A stretch of DNA of 22,589 nucleotides from a virus. Under the pieces are notes generated by a model. The model was not told the origin of the DNA. It made no database searches and worked only from the letters and a program-made list of their open reading frames with translations. This document shows, piece after piece, positions 20,383 through 22,589 of this stretch. Numbering within the stretch: the first letter of the stretch is position 1; each line of letters opens with the position of its first letter. The stretch lies in the IMG/VR virus record IMGVR_UViG_3300044948_000247, positions 1 through 22,589 of that record. The stretch is one strand, 5' to 3'. The position numbers were made by a program, and so were the translations under genes.

Positions 20383-20772
20383 GTGGGTAAGGTACTAGAA
20401 CACAAGCATTTGATTGTAAGAGCTGAGCTGAACAATCCTCCGCAGTGCACATCGGCGATCGATGAGTGGATGAAGAAGCTGGTCAATCAGATTGATATGA
20501 AAATTTTAATGGGACCATACACAGTGTATTCTGATATGGTCGGTAATCGCGGATTGACTGCCGTGACTATCATCGAGACCAGTCATATTGCTCTACATGT
20601 ATGGGACGAATGCGAGCCGGCGATGGCTCAGCTAGATGTTTACACGTGCAGCACTTTGAATATTCAAGATGTGTTTGATGCCATCACTGAATGGGATCCT
20701 ACAAAAGTTGAGTATAAGTATATAGACCGAGAAAACGGGTTGACATTAATTGAGAAAAATGAGGTGTTATAA
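20383..20772 (+). CDS. SpeD-like (S-adenosylmethionine decarboxylase family) protein
   Basis: This 129-residue protein resembles the prokaryotic AdoMet decarboxylase fold: an N-terminal strand HKHLIVRAEL, then IIETSHIALHVWDE, where S67 before H68 corresponds to the self-cleaving Ser that becomes pyruvoyl, H72 to the processing His, and C89 (DVYTCST) to the conserved catalytic Cys. Family members make decarboxylated AdoMet for spermidine, but some phage SpeD homologues are reported to have shifted to amino-acid decarboxylation. The start is GTG at 20383 with CAGGAG 10 nt upstream; the nearby ATG 20378 opens a 6-codon frame only. The gene ends coupled to the next (TAATG). Confidence 0.82.
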   Translation: MGKVLEHKHLIVRAELNNPPQCTSAIDEWMKKLVNQIDMKILMGPYTVYSDMVGNRGLTAVTIIETSHIALHVWDECEPAMAQLDVYTCSTLNIQDVFDAITEWDPTKVEYKYIDRENGLTLIEKNEVL

Positions 20773-21041
20773 TGGGTAAGAAGAGAACACGTAAGACAGT
20801 CGTATCGAAAGGCCAACGTCGTTCGATCGTAGCTGGTGTGAAAGAAGTCCGTCAAGATCGTAGCGAAGGCGAAAAGGCCTACAATAAGCTGAAAGCTTGG
20901 CGCAAAGGCCAGAATCCATGGATTACTGTTCCTGGTCCGCAGTCTAACATGCGCTTTATTAAAGTGCGTGCGAACGGTGTTTGGGGTAATCCAAAAAATC
21001 GATCAACAGGTATTTACAGCAAAGCGACGAGCGATGAATAA
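20772..21041 (+). CDS. Conserved basic small phage protein, unknown function
   Basis: This 89-residue protein is strongly basic at its N-terminus (MGKKRTRKTVVSKGQRRSIV) and has the conserved-looking KLKAWRKGQNPWITVPGP, MRFIKVRANGVWGNPK. I recall comparable proteins in marine T4-like phages near nrdC or speD, without function. RNA or DNA binding is suggested by charge only. It overlaps the glutaredoxin gene by 8 bp. Confidence 0.75.
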   Translation: MGKKRTRKTVVSKGQRRSIVAGVKEVRQDRSEGEKAYNKLKAWRKGQNPWITVPGPQSNMRFIKVRANGVWGNPKNRSTGIYSKATSDE

Positions 21042-21288
21042 GAATATTCTAATCTATACGAAAGACAACTGCCCTTTTTGTGTACAAGCGAAAAACTTGT
21101 TTACAAATAAAGGAGAACAGTATATAGAGAAGAAGATAGGAAAAGATATTACGCGCGAAGAGTTTATGGAAAACTTTCCAGACGTAAGAACAGTTCCTTT
21201 CATTATAATTGACACAGAAAAGGTAGGTGGTTATGACAAACTCGTTGAATGGTACGACAGACCAGAACGAAGCTTCTTGGCAGAATGA
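21034..21288 (+). CDS. nrdC: Glutaredoxin (NrdC-like)
   Basis: The start at 21034 gives an 84-residue protein of glutaredoxin size; an upstream in-frame start would add 22 residues of unrelated sequence. It has the redox motif C13-PF-C16 after a beta strand (NILIYTKDN), the cis-Pro loop TVPF and the GGYDKLVEW end that binds glutathione. It should reduce the NrdA C-terminal cysteines, linking it to nrdA and nrdB upstream. T4 NrdC plays this role. It overlaps both neighbours. Confidence 0.9.
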   Translation: MNKNILIYTKDNCPFCVQAKNLFTNKGEQYIEKKIGKDITREEFMENFPDVRTVPFIIIDTEKVGGYDKLVEWYDRPERSFLAE

Positions 21289-21529
21289 ATATCTCAAGAA
21301 AACATTATTTGAAAATGTAGTTAATGTTTTGTTTGTAAAGAAAGATGGAACAGAACGCAAGTTAATTTGCACTCTGAAACCAGATCTTCTTCCAGTACAA
21401 ACTGATCTTGAAGAAGCCGTGCAAAAGAAAACTCCAAATCCAGATGTACTCGCCGTATGGGATATTGAAAACAAAGGCTGGAGATCGTTTCGCTATGATT
21501 CGATCCTTGGATACATGGTCCACGAATGA
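21233..21529 (+). CDS. WYL_2/SH3-like small phage protein
   Basis: This 98-residue protein shows LFENVVNVLFVKKDGTERKL, ICTLKPDLLP and VLAVWDIENKGWRSFRYDSI, which I recall as the Sm-like SH3-barrel family of T4-like phages (WYL_2, formerly DUF2693). Function is unknown; nucleic-acid binding is possible. ATG 21233 was chosen because AGGTAGG lies 5 nt upstream; a GTG two codons earlier overlaps that ribosome site. It overlaps glutaredoxin by 56 bp and the following HAD gene by 4 bp. Confidence 0.78.
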   Translation: MTNSLNGTTDQNEASWQNEYLKKTLFENVVNVLFVKKDGTERKLICTLKPDLLPVQTDLEEAVQKKTPNPDVLAVWDIENKGWRSFRYDSILGYMVHE

Positions 21530-21891
21530 TCTACATGGTAGATATTGATCAGACCATCTGTGTAACTCCATGCACAGATGGTCGACATCGTTATGAGCTT
21601 GCGTGCCCATATCAGTACCGTATTGATCGTATAAATAGTTTGTACGACGAAGGGCATACCATCATTTATTGGACAGCCCGAGGTTCAGGATCAGGAATCG
21701 ATTGGACCGAACTTACCAATAAACAACTCAATGATTGGGGCTGCAAGTTCCATGAAGTTCGTCTTGGAAAACCGTCATACGACGTATGGATTGATGACAA
21801 GGCAATGAGTGATGTTGAGTTTTTTAAAAGTGTTGACATCGAGGCGAAGTACGATGACTTTTTAGTAAATGGATACAAAAATAATGAATAA
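21526..21891 (+). CDS. HAD-like phosphatase (sugar/capsule type)
   Basis: This 121-residue protein has HAD motif I MVDIDQTIC (D6, D8), motif II IIYWTARGSGSGID, a candidate Lys in RLGKPSYD and motif IV VWIDDKA (D88, D89). Small HADs with 'YWTARG...DW...T..QL..WG..(Y/F)...GKP.YD...DDKA' are found in capsule and lipopolysaccharide sugar operons. The following gene is a glycosyltransferase, which supports a sugar-phosphate substrate. The gene overlaps both neighbours. It contains a 13-bp hairpin right after the start and a late-promoter octamer. Confidence 0.85.
   Translation: MIYMVDIDQTICVTPCTDGRHRYELACPYQYRIDRINSLYDEGHTIIYWTARGSGSGIDWTELTNKQLNDWGCKFHEVRLGKPSYDVWIDDKAMSDVEFFKSVDIEAKYDDFLVNGYKNNE
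21552..21583 (+). repeat. 13-bp hairpin at the start of the second HAD gene
   Basis: GACCATCTGTG (21552-21562) and CACAGATGGTC (21573-21583) are perfect complements (11 bp). The stem can extend inward by a T-G and an A-T pair, leaving loop ACTCCA. It begins 26 nt after the start codon. Confidence 0.82.
21630..21637 (+). promoter_or_regulatory. T4-type late promoter octamer (TATAAATA), intragenic
   Basis: This exact 8/8 match lies inside the HAD gene. The start would be near 21643, about 240 nt before the glycosyltransferase gene. It is correctly oriented, but the intragenic position makes chance possible. Confidence 0.42.
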
Positions 21892-22589
21892 TCAAGATAA
21901 GATTGAACTGAACGAACTGAATAAGGACTCGAATGGTGGAACAGAACTTACCACTCGAAATCTTTTCCACCGACTTTCAAGTGATGAACTCGATGGTGTC
22001 CAAATTATCACTGCTCGCGTCCGCGACCTCGATCCTGACCGAATTAAGATCTATCATTTACATGATCTCGCCGGTGATCCGGAAGCTTCACACCTTCAAG
22101 ATCCAGCTTCTCGAGCTCGCTTTCAAAAGTTGGTCTTCAGTTCTAACTGGCAGTATCAACAGTATCGTGATTATCTTGGAGTTCCATATAGCAATCATTC
22201 AACAGTTATCGAAACAGGCATCGAGCCTATTCCACTCGTTGACAAACCAAAGGACAAGATTCGTCTCATTTATACGTCCACGCCTCATCGTGGATTGGAG
22301 ATTCTGGTTCCTGTCTTTTGCGCTCTCGCCGAGAAATATCCTAACATCGAGCTAGACGTATACTCTTCGTTCGGCATTTATGGTCCAGGTTGGGAGAGTC
22401 GCGACGAAGCGTACAAACCTATCTTCGATCGGATGAAAGAGCACCCACAAATCAACTATCATGGTTGGGCAGATCAGGAGACAGTCCGTGCCGCATATCA
22501 AAAAGCCCACATCTTTGCGTATCCTTGTATCTGGCCGGAAACTTCGTGCAGGTCTCTTATTGAAGCTATGTCAGCTGGTTGTTTGGCGG
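21884..22589 (+). CDS. GT-B glycosyltransferase (GT4-like), 3' end outside window
   Basis: At least 235 residues are open to the window edge. The N-terminal domain has NGGTELTTRNLF and IKIYHLHDLAGDPE with VFSSNWQYQQYRDYLGVP. The C-terminal nucleotide-sugar domain begins KIRLIYTSTPHRGLEILV and has YHGWADQETVRAAYQKAHIF and the E-x7-E motif ETSCRSLIEAMSAGC. This is the pattern of family 4 retaining glycosyltransferases. The start ATG 21884 overlaps the HAD stop (21889-21891). The acceptor is unknown: modified DNA base, virion protein or host surface sugar. Confidence 0.87.
   Translation, partial: MNNQDKIELNELNKDSNGGTELTTRNLFHRLSSDELDGVQIITARVRDLDPDRIKIYHLHDLAGDPEASHLQDPASRARFQKLVFSSNWQYQQYRDYLGVPYSNHSTVIETGIEPIPLVDKPKDKIRLIYTSTPHRGLEILVPVFCALAEKYPNIELDVYSSFGIYGPGWESRDEAYKPIFDRMKEHPQINYHGWADQETVRAAYQKAHIFAYPCIWPETSCRSLIEAMSAGCLA

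Noticed and set aside
20378-20398. ATG at 20378 as the SpeD-like start
   Set aside because: It reads only six codons before TAG. The GTG at 20383 has proper spacing from CAGGAG and keeps the N-terminal strand.
386-21878. Numerous minus-strand open frames across the window
   Set aside because: All lie opposite well-supported + strand genes, lack ribosome sites and family resemblance, and their codon content mirrors the coding strand.
21933-22355. A 140-codon + strand frame inside the glycosyltransferase
   Set aside because: The overlapping frame from 21884 is open to the window end and has clear glycosyltransferase motifs; this frame has none.
1-22589. tRNA genes, CRISPR arrays, insertion sequences, introns or inteins
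   Set aside because: No gap is large enough for a tRNA or array, no transposase is seen, and NrdA, NrdB, ThyX and primase are uninterrupted.

Overview
The window is part of the genome of a T4-like (myovirus-type) double-stranded DNA phage. Every gene is on the + strand, packed end to end with 1-23 bp overlaps or very short gaps, and no gap reaches 100 bp. The evidence for a T4-like phage is a gp61-like primase, class Ia ribonucleotide reductase NrdA/NrdB, a phage glutaredoxin, a SegE-like GIY-YIG endonuclease, virion proteins of the type seen in marine T4-like phages, and several copies of the T4 late-promoter octamer (TATAAATA/NATAAATA). A nested spanin pair with a clear lipobox points to a Gram-negative host. 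I cannot name the host; the ThyX, 2OG-oxygenase, SpeD-like and Dps-like genes suggest an aquatic bacterium.

Layout. (1) 1-3145: a PD-(D/E)XK-like protein, then a tight trio of HAD phosphatase, nucleic-acid-ligase-like nucleotidyltransferase and NMNAT-like nucleotidylyltransferase. (2) 3234-9984: head and virion genes. These include large Lys-rich modular proteins (duplicated DUF5824-type unit, repeated 'ELSxxTLGxYV' units), a DUF6321-type protein, a Dps-like ferritin with a complete ferroxidase site, and two probable virion structural proteins. (3) 9986-12107: a lysis/membrane block with Rz and embedded Rz1, an EF-hand miniprotein, two proteins with two membrane spans each (one holin-like), and a coiled-coil tail-anchored protein. 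No endolysin is present in the window. (4) 12111-21529: nucleotide metabolism and replication. It holds a 2OG-Fe(II) oxygenase, DNA primase, ThyX, NrdA, NrdB, glutaredoxin and a SpeD-like enzyme, interspersed with small unknown genes, four of which (45-48 aa) are easy to miss. (5) 21526-end: a second HAD phosphatase and a GT4 glycosyltransferase cut by the window edge.

How it works together. Blocks 2 and 3 look late-expressed; block 4 looks early or middle and follows a sigma70-like promoter at 12652-12688. ThyX, NrdA/NrdB and glutaredoxin supply dNTPs for the primase-led replisome.

The most interesting signals are these. (a) At two loci a late promoter lies inside or beside the 5' arm of an inverted repeat that can mask the ribosome-binding site, so only late transcripts would be freely translated. 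(b) The Lys-rich head proteins have (I/L)-x-E prohead-protease-type sites placed directly before repeated peptide modules, and two proteins begin with a 10-residue sequence in the same register as the T4 capsid-targeting leader. (c) Several unusually long, perfect or near-perfect hairpins (11-15 bp) lie in coding sequence, mostly near gene starts. (d) A phage Dps adjoins a protein with two four-cysteine clusters.
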